DNA of 60,042 nucleotides from Bacillota bacterium (GCA_023436305.1 JAEZJQ010000093.1:1-60042); one strand, 5' to 3'. Positions 1-8,610 are shown, numbered from the stretch's first letter. Made by a program: numbers and translations. The notes: generated from the letters alone by a model not told the origin.

Positions 1-1
1 T

Positions 2-94
2 GAAAGGTGGACTAAGCGTATTCCCGATTGGCAAGCTATAATCACTAAATTAGCTATACGATTTAGCGATAGAATTAAACCTTTTTTAACTTGA
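2..94 (+). pseudogene. 3' end of an unidentified, transposase-like ORF
   Basis: An open frame enters from the left edge and encodes about 30 residues before a TGA stop. The tail is basic and aromatic (ERWTKRIPDW near the start, IKPFLT at the end), which recalls the C-terminus of DDE transposases. This is an inference from composition only. The body of the gene is outside the window, so it cannot be said whether it is intact. Confidence 0.35.
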
Positions 95-137
95 AAATCG
101 AGTTTACACAAAAAATTTGACACACCCATAAATCTCC

Positions 138-300
138 ACATGAAATTCATAGAATACCACGACAAAATGATAGATTACCATGAAAAATTCATAGAATACC
201 ACGACAAAATGATAGATTACCATGAAAAAATCATAGAACACCACGACAAAATGATAGACTACCATGAAAAAATCATAGAACACCACGACAAAATGATAAA
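138..300. repeat. 21-bp (42-bp higher-order) tandem repeat encoding a heptad
   Basis: About eight imperfect 21-bp units run in tandem; alternate units are more alike, giving a 42-bp higher-order period. Read on the plus strand from an ATG at 140 the unit encodes a seven-residue repeat of the form K-[FMI]-I-[ED]-[YH]-H-[DE], ending at a stop near 340 (66 codons). A heptad with Ile spaced by seven could form a coiled coil. No good ribosome binding site precedes the ATG and the minus strand is also open, so a non-coding minisatellite is as likely as a short protein. Confidence 0.7.
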
Positions 301-430
301 CAACCGGAAAATAAGAAATTTATCACTTAAAAAATCATAAATTAACCAAAAAATATCCAAACGTTTGAGTCATTGAAGGTCTAAACATTTCTGTTACCTC
401 CAAACTCGAACCTCAAAGTTCCAATACCAA

Positions 431-541
431 GGAGTCTGTGCGGCTAATCGATTTTTGAAATATATTTAGTATAAAGTGACATGTTCTAATACAATATACA
501 GTGGTTTTGAGTTATTAAAACGTGTTACGCGCACAGACTCC
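431..541. mobile_element. MITE-like element, copy 1
   Basis: A 111-bp segment is bounded by perfect 12-bp terminal inverted repeats, GGAGTCTGTGCG and its reverse complement. It matches the segment at 40861-40970 in both ends and much of the interior (CGGCTAATCG near the left end, GTGTTACGCGCACAG at the right). It has no coding capacity. Size, inverted ends and dispersed copies fit a miniature inverted-repeat transposable element. No clear target duplication is visible at this copy. Confidence 0.7.
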
Positions 542-729
542 CAGGCTTTTTCTTTAGCTTTTAAGACAAACAAAACAACTCCGAAATGCGAGACATGGAT
601 GTCGAGCACGCGGCTTCGATTCTTGGATGAATCATAGCCGTCGGCATCATGAACCAACTCAGAAGGCCCATGACACGATGTCATGTGGCCAATAGGCTTG
701 CATTACGACCTACAAAAACATTTTTACAA

Positions 730-851
730 CCCCGGCCATGGAGGGCCGGGGATAACGGGAGTCAAGGGGTTCTCCCCTTGCCGCGGGATTCCAAAGGGTG
801 TACGGCTATACCCTTTGGTCCGGAGAGCGCGAGAGGTGGACAAACCTCTCG
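730..851. repeat. Array of four consecutive perfect hairpins
   Basis: Four stem-loops follow one another: CCCCGGCC/GGCCGGGG (730-737 with 744-751), CAAGGGG/CCCCTTG (763-769 with 774-780), a 12-bp stem with one G-T pair starting CCAAAGGGT (791-802 with 807-818), and CGAGAGGT/ACCTCTCG (830-837 with 844-851). Similar rows of short GC-rich palindromes occur between genes in several bacterial phyla and have no agreed function. Open frames across it (for example 683-1003) have no ribosome binding site or family resemblance and are not called. Confidence 0.65.
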
Positions 852-996
852 TTGACCATCATATCTACCCACAAGGTATCTATATACACAGAAAATTTAA
901 CAAACCCAGCTCCGAAATCGACTCTCAAAGCTCCGAGACTCAATCTTCTACCTCCAGTACCAGTAGTTTAACCCTTCGTAGCCGGGTTTTCCTTTC

Positions 997-1227
997 TCAC
1001 TGACCCGGGAAGCGGGCAAAGAGATTATCATAAATTGTCTCCGCTTTCGAAATCTTTGACTTCATGGAATTTTTAATTGAATTATAAAACATCCAACCTC
1101 CCAAATAAGCTTTACTTCTTGCTAATGTATTGGCATCCGAGAGTCCCTCTCCAGTTACGCTTTCCATAATGAAACAGGTACCCTTACCTTGTAAAGCCGG
1201 AAAATTTATGAGAAAATAAACAAACAA
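997..1227 (-). CDS. Small hypothetical ORF, possibly a gene remnant
   Basis: The frame could encode up to 76 residues, but the first codon is TTG without a ribosome binding site. A better start may be the internal ATG at the MESVTGEGLSD segment, giving about 56 residues. The C-terminal half (AETIYDNLFARFPGQ at the end) has protein-like composition and predicted helices, so this may be the tail of a decayed gene. No family was recognised. It lies between the hairpin array and the membrane protein gene on the opposite strand. Confidence 0.3.
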   Translation of the reverse strand: MFVYFLINFPALQGKGTCFIMESVTGEGLSDANTLARSKAYLGGWMFYNSIKNSMKSKISKAETIYDNLFARFPGQ

Positions 1228-1291
1228 ACATGTTTTAACGAATTTACACTTTTAATCGCCGGAATAATATACTGGATTGAGGAGGATAAAA

Positions 1292-2878
1292 ATGTTACAA
1301 CTACTGGTTTTTCTAAGTGGGGCGGTTTTAATGTCTCTGGAGATGGTCGGCAGCCGGCTGCTGGCGCCTAGCTTTGGAACTTCCATTTATGTATGGGGAT
1401 CTTTAATTGTGGTTGTAATGGCCGCCCTTACTCTCGGTTATTATTGCGGCGGCCGTATTGCCGATAAATATCCCAGTTTTATGATTCTGGGGGCGATTTT
1501 AGGTACTGCCGGAATTTTTATCGGATTTCTGCCGTTTTGGACGCAGCCGGTAAACAGTCTATGCAGTAGCCTGGAACCACGGACCGGTTCCTTGCTGGCG
1601 TCGTTTGCCTTCTTTTTCTTTCCCAGTGTAATGCTGGCAACCGTTTCGCCCTTTGGGATCAAGCTAACCGGCCGTAGTCTCAACACTATCGGCAATACCG
1701 CCGGTAATATGTCCGCTGTCTCCACCGCCGGAAGCATTATCGGTACTTTATTGACCTCTTTTTTCCTGATCCCGGCCATGGGAGTCCGGAATATCGTTCA
1801 TAGTCTCGGTTTAATTCTACTTCTGTTGTCGCTGTTAAGTCTCGCTTTAGCCTGGAAACGCCCGGCTGATAATCGCCATCCATCTCCCAATCCGTTGATG
1901 GTCATGATCTTTTTCGTCTTTTTTAGCATCATGGTATTGTTTCTTATGTGGATAGTCGTACCGAATCAGACGAATCTTCATGGGGAAGGTAAGACCCTCT
2001 ATAGCCGTGATTCCCTTTACCACCACATTACCGTTGATGAAATCGACACGGAAAGACACCTGCACTTTGACAACTCCTACCAAAGCGCCATCTATCCGGA
2101 TCGGCCGCTGAAAATGGTTTTTCCCTATACTTCATATCTGCATCTGGGAGTGGTGGCCCGGCCCCAGCCTTCCCGGGCGCTTTTTATCGGTCTGGGAGGC
2201 GGTTCGGCCCCCAAAAAATTTCTGTATGATTACAATTCCCTTGAAACAATCGATATCGTGGAAATCGACCCGGAGACAGCGAAAGTCGCCTACCGTTATT
2301 TCCAGTTGCCGGATGATCCGCGGTTCCAGGTGATTGTCCAGGATGGCCGTTTGTATGTGGAGAAAATGGCCCGGGAAATCGCGGCGGGAAAAGCTGAGCC
2401 TTATGACATAATTGTAATTGACGCCTATTCCTCCAGTACAATTCCTTATCACTTGACTACCCGGGAGTTTGTTCAAACGGTCCGTAAAATTATGTCTCCC
2501 AATGCAGTGGTGGTTTCCAACATCATTGGGGCGGTTACCGGTCCGTATAGCCAGTTATTGCTGTCGATGAAACGTACTTTTGATACAGCCTTCCCCCAAT
2601 CCTATCTTTTCCCGGTGGGTGGATGGCGTGGACCGGATGATATATTTGAAAGGAATGTAATCCTGGTTGCAACAATGAACCCAAAACGCTGGGATTCCAA
2701 AACATGGCTGGAAAAAGCCGGCCTTTTTCATGACACGGGAGTGATTACGGAAGATGTGCCGGAGTATGCTCAAGATTTGGTGGACGAAGCGGTGATCCGG
2801 GAACAATATCGTCTTGCCGGTATCCCGGTGCTTACCGATGATTACGCTCCGGTGGACACCTTAAAAAATCCCCTATAA
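1292..2878 (+). CDS. Membrane protein with C-terminal spermidine-synthase-like methyltransferase fold
   Basis: The start is the ATG at 1292, preceded by AGGAGG at 1280-1285; an upstream in-frame TTG overlaps that site and is not used. The protein has 528 residues. The first ~225 carry about seven hydrophobic segments, including a GSRLLAPSFG motif near the first helix. The remainder is a Rossmann-like domain of the polyamine aminopropyltransferase family, with the nucleotide-binding loop FIGLGGGSAPKK, the acidic strand IVEIDPE, a QDGR turn and a IIVIDAYSSS strand. Such fusions of a transporter-like region to a spermidine-synthase domain are common in bacteria and their substrate is usually unknown; aminopropyl transfer should not be assumed. 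It appears to be transcribed alone. Confidence 0.85.
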   Translation: MLQLLVFLSGAVLMSLEMVGSRLLAPSFGTSIYVWGSLIVVVMAALTLGYYCGGRIADKYPSFMILGAILGTAGIFIGFLPFWTQPVNSLCSSLEPRTGSLLASFAFFFFPSVMLATVSPFGIKLTGRSLNTIGNTAGNMSAVSTAGSIIGTLLTSFFLIPAMGVRNIVHSLGLILLLLSLLSLALAWKRPADNRHPSPNPLMVMIFFVFFSIMVLFLMWIVVPNQTNLHGEGKTLYSRDSLYHHITVDEIDTERHLHFDNSYQSAIYPDRPLKMVFPYTSYLHLGVVARPQPSRALFIGLGGGSAPKKFLYDYNSLETIDIVEIDPETAKVAYRYFQLPDDPRFQVIVQDGRLYVEKMAREIAAGKAEPYDIIVIDAYSSSTIPYHLTTREFVQTVRKIMSPNAVVVSNIIGAVTGPYSQLLLSMKRTFDTAFPQSYLFPVGGWRGPDDIFERNVILVATMNPKRWDSKTWLEKAGLFHDTGVITEDVPEYAQDLVDEAVIREQYRLAGIPVLTDDYAPVDTLKNPL

Positions 2879-3012
2879 AAAATTTTTAAATAATTGGCGC
2901 AAAGTAATACCCTTCCCATCAAAAGAACCGGAACGAGAGATAATCAATAATCTTTGTGAAATAATTTGTACAATGTTAATTAAGTCGAAGCCTGTTAAGA
3001 AATCCTTGGGCA

Positions 3013-3321
3013 TTATATTATTTCCCAAGGATTCAAGTTAAGGTTTTCAATATTTCTTTTACCATGTACAACTGCTAAAACCAAAATAATATCTTCGTGA
3101 ATTCGATACATGATTCGATAATTACTATATATGATTTCCCGGATTCCACTTTCCTCGAATTCTGGAACTTCCCGTCCGATTCTTGGGAAATCCTTAATTT
3201 TCTCCACTGATTTTAATATTTTTTCTATCATAACAAAAGCGTAATATCCTGAATCATTTGACATATAAGTTTTAATATTTTGCAAATCGGCAACTGCCGG
3301 TTCCGTCCATATAATTCTCAT
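3013..3321 (-). CDS. RelE/ParE-family toxin
   Basis: The product is 102 residues, the usual size for ParE toxins. The start is typical (MRIIWTEPAVADLQNI), and the central FPRIGREVPEF and IREIIYSNYRIMYRI segments match the conserved ParE core. These toxins inhibit gyrase (ParE) or cleave mRNA (RelE); this sequence is closer to ParE. The gene overlaps the upstream small gene by four bases (ATGA), the classic antitoxin-toxin arrangement with tight coupling. Confidence 0.85.
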   Translation of the reverse strand: MRIIWTEPAVADLQNIKTYMSNDSGYYAFVMIEKILKSVEKIKDFPRIGREVPEFEESGIREIIYSNYRIMYRIHEDIILVLAVVHGKRNIENLNLNPWEII

Positions 3322-3497
3322 TGCTGCAATAACTTTTGAACTACTGCTTCGTGTGGGATGACTTTCCCTTCTTCAAAGGCTTTCAATGATATCTCAATCT
3401 TTCGGTTTATATAAAATTGGTACATGATATCATCCCAAGTCGCTTGTTCCGGCAAACCTTCAATAATTTTACGGGCTTCATCTTTCGCTATACTCAT
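3318..3497 (-). CDS. Antitoxin partner of the ParE-like toxin
   Basis: The most likely start is the ATG at 3497, giving 59 residues; the frame extends to 3572 but the extra N-terminus is not antitoxin-like. The sequence begins MSIAKDEARKIIEGLPEQ, contains WDDIMYQFYINRKIE, and ends in a short toxin-binding type tail. It resembles the small antitoxins paired with ParE in many Bacillota and Cyanobacteria, which repress their own operon. The ribosome binding site is weak. Its role is inferred mainly from the four-base overlap with the toxin gene. Confidence 0.75.
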   Translation of the reverse strand: MSIAKDEARKIIEGLPEQATWDDIMYQFYINRKIEISLKAFEEGKVIPHEAVVQKLLQQ

Positions 3498-3630
3498 CGA
3501 AATCAACCAACTTTCTTTGAATTTATTAATATTATACCATAAAATTAACATTCCACCCATGGGTGTTTTCATCTCTACAACACATTTTAAGGTTTTCCCT
3601 TACTTGACATCGCACTTTGCAAACTAAAAT

Positions 3631-4170
3631 ATGCCGGAAATGACGCCAGGGATGCCGCGAATACACCTGATGATTCCCGAACCGCTGCGTGTCACCGACT
3701 TATATCATTTTAATTTTACTACGATTGCCTTTGAACTGACAAACCGCTGTCCAATTCGATGCCGGTCATGTTTACGGGATTGTACTCCCCAAAAAGGCTC
3801 GGTGATGAATTTTGAACAGATACGATCAGTATTGGATAATTTAGGGAAACAAGCCTCTTTCCGGTTGGATTCAGCGGAGGAGAATGTTTCGTATATGCTG
3901 ATCTTCTTTTACGGATATTTGAATATATTCATAATCATCGAAGGCTTGGTATCTCTGTCTCCACCAATGCCTTTTGGGCGGAATCACCGCAAAAATCCTT
4001 GCGAATTCTTGAACCGATGGCTGGATACGGACTAAAATCCTAATTGTTGCAAAACTCGAGTCCTTCCTGTCCAATGATTGGCTCGGACTATATGCGAAGC
4101 GGCTCGGTTACCAAGTAAAGCTTATCGAACATTTTCAGAGAAAGAAACCGTAGAAATGGCGCCACGACTT
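3631..4170 (+). pseudogene. Broken radical SAM protein gene
   Basis: The first ~75 codons encode a radical SAM N-terminus: FELTNRCPIRCRSC holds the CxxxCxxC cluster motif. The frame is then lost near 3860, where a different frame continues with the second radical SAM motif GFSGGECF, then a helix (LLLRIFEYIHNH) and the strand GISVSTNAF, up to a stop at about 4035. A third frame continues with AKLESFLSNDWLG and LGYQVKLIEHFQ before more stops. At least two frameshifts plus nonsense codons mean no full enzyme is made. The original substrate cannot be told. Confidence 0.75.
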
Positions 4171-4174
4171 AGTT

Positions 4175-4474
4175 GTCATGTCAAGTATGGTTCAACAATA
4201 GGATGTTTTTTAATTGGTATATGTAAGCAGCTTGCGGCTTTTACAATAACGCCGGTAGAACCTGTAAGTATTGGATCGTTATTGCCCGCCATCCATCGAC
4301 ATAGGCGGTTTCGGCGGTTTGGGAAGTGAGCTTTTCATAGAACTTCCATACTCCCCTCTTCCGAATCGATGCATAATTAAAATGGACACTTTCGTGGTGT
4401 CCATTTCTGGTAACTCTACCGGATTATCCATCTGCCAGTTGAGGTGAAAATCAAACGGTTGCTTTTCATATTTG
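4175..4474. other. Intergenic stretch with no recognised feature
   Basis: No convincing gene was found between the radical SAM pseudogene and the 3' end of the HAD gene. The minus-strand frame at 4279-4494 (71 codons) has no ribosome binding site or family resemblance and overlaps the HAD stop. The sequence may be more debris of the broken gene. Confidence 0.4.
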
Positions 4475-5182
4475 CTATTTAAGTCTCCGAACAACCTCCC
4501 CCACCTCTGCCAACGTACACCGGTAATCCGGCTCCACTTGCAACTTTCCCCGGTGAATCATCCGGTCCGTAACCAGACAGGTCTTCATTCCTAAAAGTTT
4601 GGCCACCATATCCTCCTCCATATCATTCCCCACCATCAGACATTCCTCCGGAAGAGCCCCAAGCATCGCCAGAACTTCCTGGTAATACTCGATATGAGGC
4701 TTACAAAAATGCATCTTCTCCATAGAGGTGATGAACTGAAAAGGAAATCCATCGCAACCAATCCAGGCCAACCGTTCACAAAGCGCCTCGATGGGGAAGA
4801 GCGGATTCGTGGCCACGGTAACGGTAAATCCTTGGTTAAAAACCTCCGTTATCACCTCACGAGCCGGGCCGGGTCCGGGAAGGCAGCTTTTCGGATCCCG
4901 GTATTCCCGGGAGTAAAAGTCACGGAACACCGGCTCCAAAGTCTCCCGCGATACCCCCACCCGCCGGGGGAAATCCTCCCAAAAGACCTCCTCATTGGTA
5001 TGATCCGGGTCCGTATTCTTCACCATCACCGTGGTACTCTCAAAGAGCTTACGCATAAACTCCTCCTCAGGAAAGCGATCCTTAAAACGGGCGCTAATCG
5101 CTCCCATGTAATCCTGGAGAAAGAAATCCATGTTAATCGGGGCCAAAGTACCGTCAAGATCAAAAAGAATGTGCCGTATCAA
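4475..5182 (-). CDS. HAD-superfamily hydrolase (phosphatase-like)
   Basis: The product is about 235 residues when started at the TTG at 5182, which sits eight bases after AAAGGAG; an upstream TTG at 5200 overlaps that site. All four HAD motifs are present: ILFDLDGTLAP (nucleophile Asp and acid-base Asp), TVATN, a lysine in CKPH, and VGNDMEEDM for Mg2+ binding. An alpha-helical cap lies between motifs I and II, as in subfamily I. It probably removes phosphate from a small metabolite, but the substrate cannot be predicted. No operon partner is evident. Confidence 0.85.
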   Translation of the reverse strand: MIRHILFDLDGTLAPINMDFFLQDYMGAISARFKDRFPEEEFMRKLFESTTVMVKNTDPDHTNEEVFWEDFPRRVGVSRETLEPVFRDFYSREYRDPKSCLPGPGPAREVITEVFNQGFTVTVATNPLFPIEALCERLAWIGCDGFPFQFITSMEKMHFCKPHIEYYQEVLAMLGALPEECLMVGNDMEEDMVAKLLGMKTCLVTDRMIHRGKLQVEPDYRCTLAEVGEVVRRLK

Positions 5183-5353
5183 ACGAATAACTCCTTTCAA
5201 GAAAAAGTGCTTAAATCTTTAATTAAACTCCCTATATTTTGAACCCATTCAAAAGTCGCTATATATTTTTCTTCGAAGTAGGAGACATTCCTTTTAGTTA
5301 AATGTTACAATCGAATTTAAGTTGATAATCCCTCCTATTCAAATTCGGATATT

Positions 5354-5390
5354 AAAAAACTCCCAGCGGTTAAACCACCGGGAGTTTTTT
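5354..5390 (-). terminator. Rho-independent terminator after the GH74 gene
   Basis: An ACTCCC/GGGAGT stem encloses an inner GGT/ACC pairing, and on the minus strand it is followed by a run of six T. It lies about 60 bases past the GH74 stop. The A-run on the other side could also make it work on the plus strand. Confidence 0.85.
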
Positions 5391-5447
5391 GTGACTAAGA
5401 CTTATTGTAAATATTACCGGCCCATTGAAACCGGTAGTTTATTTTGA

Positions 5448-8096
5448 TTACTGGACCTGACAAGCTGTTCCATTCAATGTAAAGTTGGACGGTATAGCGT
5501 TTGTGCCACTATAGTTAATATTGAATCCAAAGTTCGCAGTACCTCCCCCCGCCGGGATACTGGCGTTGTATCCAGCGTCTTTCACGGATACCGAGGTGCC
5601 ACTCTGGGTGTAACTGCCACTCCACAGATTGGCGATGGTTTGGTTACCGGGGAAGTCCCAAGCTAAAGTCCAGCCATTAACCGCCGCGGAGGTGTTATTT
5701 TTAATTGTTATATTGACTGTAGCTCCACTACCCCAATCGTTCATACTATACGTTATCACATAATTACCGGCCACCGGAGTCGGTGTTGCGGTTATCACCG
5801 GGGTCGCTGTCTTTACCGGAGTCGGTGTCGCCGTTACCACCGGGGTCGCTGTCTTTACCGGAGTTGGCGTCGCCGTCACAACAGTGGTCGGCGTCGGTGA
5901 CGTTACTGTACCCGCCGGGTCGCCATAGATAATACCGCGTCCATTGGTAGCCACATATACGCGCCCATAAATCCGCGGATCACCGGTGATGGTCTTGCCG
6001 ATCCAGCCCCACTGATGCTGTTCGTCATTGATGCGTATCCAAGTGGCTCCGGCGTCGTCGGAACGATAAATACCGTGAACGCTGTCCATGACGCCGACAA
6101 CGTAAATCGCCGGATAGGTTTGGCCGGTAGCCGCTTTACCAAAGCCCACAACTTCCGTGCTGCTGAAACCGCCGACCGAGGTGAACGTGACACCGGAATC
6201 GGTGGAATGATACAGACCGCCGTAATCGCCTGCAAGCCAGACATCGCCTTCAATGCCGGGCACGGCCCGCACAAAGCCCCAGGGAGCAGTTTGAGCCTTA
6301 ACCGTAAAGGTAGCTCCACCATTGGTACTGGAGGAAACACCACTGTTCCAGGCGTAAAATTTGTTGGGGTTAACGCGGTCGGCGGTAACCCGAGTTCCGT
6401 TGGACAAGCCGGATACCAACGTCCAACTGGTTCCACGGTTGCGGGTGTAGTATACGGGAGCATTACTCGGGGACCAGACAATGGTACTTCCATCGGCCGA
6501 AACCGCTACCGTGCCACCGCCATCACTTAGATTGGGAGGCTCGCTGGCCACCGGTGTCCAGGTTGTCCCGCCATCGGTGGAATACGCGGCCCGCATAAGC
6601 CCCGTATTGGCATATCCCACACGAACCACGAAAGAAGGATTAAGCTCGGCAAAATCAATATCCGTTGATGAATTAAAGATCGGGTTCGTGAACATACCGC
6701 TGGACTGTACTTCTGTCAGACTGTCATGCCGGAATCCGCAAATATCACCGATTGCACTGAGCAAATTGGCTCCGGAAGGCGGACTGACTAAACCTAGAAT
6801 GGCGGTCTCTTCCAAGCCATGCGCCCGTACATCGATATGAGCGATCCCGCCTGAATCGAGATTGGTAATATCGTCGGCGCCGTAAATGGTGGCGCCGGTA
6901 CCATACAGAATATGCCCGGAATTGAACGGATCAATCTCCAGATCGCCAATCATCCAGCCTAATTTGGGCGTGCCGCCCCAATTCAGGTACGGGGAAGCTG
7001 AAGTATCCAGTTCCTTGTTGGCGGTTACCGACTTCCAGGTGGCTCCGGCGTCGGTGGAACGGAAGATATCATCCACCGGACCCCAGCGGCTCATGGTGGA
7101 AACCATTACCGTATTTGGATTTTGGGCATCGATGGCCAGGCCCGCAAACCCGAAACCTTGTTCACCGTTAGCATACGGCACGATAGGACTGATATTGGTC
7201 CAGACGCCGCTGTTGACGTTATATTTCCAGACCGAACCGCCGTACATGGTATATGGACCGACTTGGTCGCCATAAGTTACATAGAATATCCCATTGGAGG
7301 ACAGCATACCATGATGGGGAATTCCGGCAGAAGGCTGTCCGGGCAGCGCCGACCAGGTTTTTCCCCCGTCGGTGCTACGGTAGATTGGGGTAGCGGTATC
7401 AATTACACCAACATAAATGGTCTGGGTGGTATTCCCGGAGGTGCCGCTGGCCGGATCGAAAGTCACCCAGCCTATCCCTAAATTGGATTGGCCGTTTACC
7501 GGGAAACTACTGACTTTGGCCCAAGTTGCGCCGTAATCGACGCTCTTATATAAACCATTGTTACGGGTACCAAAATAGATGATGCTGTTATTGTTCGGAT
7601 CAACCATCAGCCGTTCGCCGATGGAACGCCCTGGTTCGTTGCCGCCCATTTGGAAAGGCATATCGGTTCGTTGCCAAGTGGTTCCTTTATCGGCGGAGCG
7701 GAAGATGGCGCCATTCCCGGCCCACGACTGCAGATACGCGCTGGCCGCAATATAAACGCGATTAGGGTCCACCGGGTCGGTGGCCAGACTTTCAATACCC
7801 AGTAACCAATACTCGGCATCTGTAATAAAATCGGTCAATGGGATCCAGCGTTTTGTAGTGGGGTTCCACCGGTAAGCGCCGCCAATGTCGGTGCGGGCAT
7901 AAATCAGGTTTTTTTCTTTGGTGTTGAAGATAATCCCCGGCACAAAACCTCCGCCGACGATCTCCACGTTTTTCCAGGTGTAAGCTTGTGCGGAAGCTGC
8001 TTTCACGGTATTCACCGGATTCCACGGTAAGGCCAAAGCCAGTACCAGTGAACAGAGGAGCAAAATACCGCCGGTGATAAGTACTTTTCGATTCAT
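5448..8096 (-). CDS. Secreted GH74 xyloglucanase with CBM2
   Basis: The ATG at 8096 follows GGAGAGG and gives 882 residues; the longer frame to 8129 is not needed. Residues 1-~35 form a signal peptide. Residues ~36-725 match GH74, a two seven-bladed-propeller enzyme that cleaves the xyloglucan backbone, with many Asp-box-like repeats (FRSADKGTTW, YKSVDYGATW, YRSTDGGKTW). The two expected catalytic aspartates are visible: D70 in YARTDIGGAYRW and D451 in SAIGDICGFRH. A Pro-Thr linker (~726-775) leads to a CBM2 (~778-882) with the usual conserved tryptophans and a Cys near the C-terminus. It is the only enzyme of the locus with CBM2 instead of CBM3. It is transcribed alone, with a cre-like box at 8282 and a terminator after it. 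Confidence 0.95.
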   Translation of the reverse strand: MNRKVLITGGILLLCSLVLALALPWNPVNTVKAASAQAYTWKNVEIVGGGFVPGIIFNTKEKNLIYARTDIGGAYRWNPTTKRWIPLTDFITDAEYWLLGIESLATDPVDPNRVYIAASAYLQSWAGNGAIFRSADKGTTWQRTDMPFQMGGNEPGRSIGERLMVDPNNNSIIYFGTRNNGLYKSVDYGATWAKVSSFPVNGQSNLGIGWVTFDPASGTSGNTTQTIYVGVIDTATPIYRSTDGGKTWSALPGQPSAGIPHHGMLSSNGIFYVTYGDQVGPYTMYGGSVWKYNVNSGVWTNISPIVPYANGEQGFGFAGLAIDAQNPNTVMVSTMSRWGPVDDIFRSTDAGATWKSVTANKELDTSASPYLNWGGTPKLGWMIGDLEIDPFNSGHILYGTGATIYGADDITNLDSGGIAHIDVRAHGLEETAILGLVSPPSGANLLSAIGDICGFRHDSLTEVQSSGMFTNPIFNSSTDIDFAELNPSFVVRVGYANTGLMRAAYSTDGGTTWTPVASEPPNLSDGGGTVAVSADGSTIVWSPSNAPVYYTRNRGTSWTLVSGLSNGTRVTADRVNPNKFYAWNSGVSSSTNGGATFTVKAQTAPWGFVRAVPGIEGDVWLAGDYGGLYHSTDSGVTFTSVGGFSSTEVVGFGKAATGQTYPAIYVVGVMDSVHGIYRSDDAGATWIRINDEQHQWGWIGKTITGDPRIYGRVYVATNGRGIIYGDPAGTVTSPTPTTVVTATPTPVKTATPVVTATPTPVKTATPVITATPTPVAGNYVITYSMNDWGSGATVNITIKNNTSAAVNGWTLAWDFPGNQTIANLWSGSYTQSGTSVSVKDAGYNASIPAGGGTANFGFNINYSGTNAIPSNFTLNGTACQVQ

Positions 8097-8563
8097 AATT
8101 TCCTCTCCTTCCAATAATATCGATGTCATTGTCGAATAGCCGAATGTCCCGCCGTCTCCCGTAAGATTTTTGAATCCGATGTTAGATGTTCATGTGCCGC
8201 AACCGCCATTTAGGCCGGTGCAAATTACTGGATTGTTTTTCCACCGGGAGTTCTTGTACGCCATCACCCCCCTCTTTTTTATGCAAGCGTTTGCTTTTTA
8301 GGGGTACATGAATCCCCAAAAAAGAGCCCTATTTTTATAATATCAAAAAAAAGTATAAAAATATATGAATAAATATGAAAAAACCTCTAAAAAAAACTTA
8401 AATGGAACCAAAGGTCACCGCGAACGGAATATGTCACTCGTATGTCCTTTCATTCCAGCCCCTTCTCTTCATCCGGCACATACTCTAGCAAATCCGAAAT
8501 CGAGTGATTGTTTCAATATGAAGAGAAATAAAAAACCCCAATCCTTCCTCCAAGGACTGGAGC
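8097..8563. other. Upstream region of the GH74 gene
   Basis: This stretch holds the ribosome binding site and presumably the promoter of the GH74 gene, plus the cre-like box at 8282-8295. It becomes AT-rich beyond 8320. No gene was recognised; the plus-strand frame at 8365-8598 has no support. Confidence 0.5.
8282..8295. promoter_or_regulatory. cre-like / LacI-family operator upstream of GH74
   Basis: The box TGCAAGCGTTTGCT contains the near-palindrome GCAAGCGTTTGC, close to the CcpA cre consensus TGWAANCGNTNWCA. It lies about 185 bases upstream of the GH74 start. Related boxes precede the other hydrolase transcription units of the window. Confidence 0.6.
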
Positions 8564-8610
8564 TTATTTGTCTTGATTCTCATCGGTCAGACTATTGATA
8601 AATCGTTCAA
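8542..8610. repeat. 69-bp direct repeat, left copy
   Basis: This segment matches 10792-10860 in the same orientation with four mismatches. On the minus strand it encodes the C-terminus ERFINSLTDENQDK with its stop, followed by a short hairpin (TCCTT-CCTCC-AAGGA). The two copies bracket a 2.2-kb segment carrying the DegV and XRE-type genes. Confidence 0.8.

Noticed and set aside
104..286. Minus-strand frame of alternating aromatic residues opposite the minisatellite
   Set aside because: It is the reverse reading of the 21-bp repeat, without start signals.
138..300. Possible CRISPR array
   Set aside because: Units are contiguous 21-bp repeats without unique spacers, and no cas gene is near.
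358..367. CAAACGTTTG palindrome resembling the cre-like boxes
   Set aside because: Flanks do not extend the match and no catabolic gene lies next to it.
649..1003. Overlapping plus-strand open frames across the hairpin array
   Set aside because: They run through four palindromes, lack a ribosome binding site and have no protein-like composition.
4279..4494. 71-codon minus-strand frame
   Set aside because: No start signal, no family resemblance, and it overlaps the HAD gene end.
5903..6493. Long alternative frames within the GH74 gene
   Set aside because: GC bias opens other frames; only the GH74 frame has family motifs.
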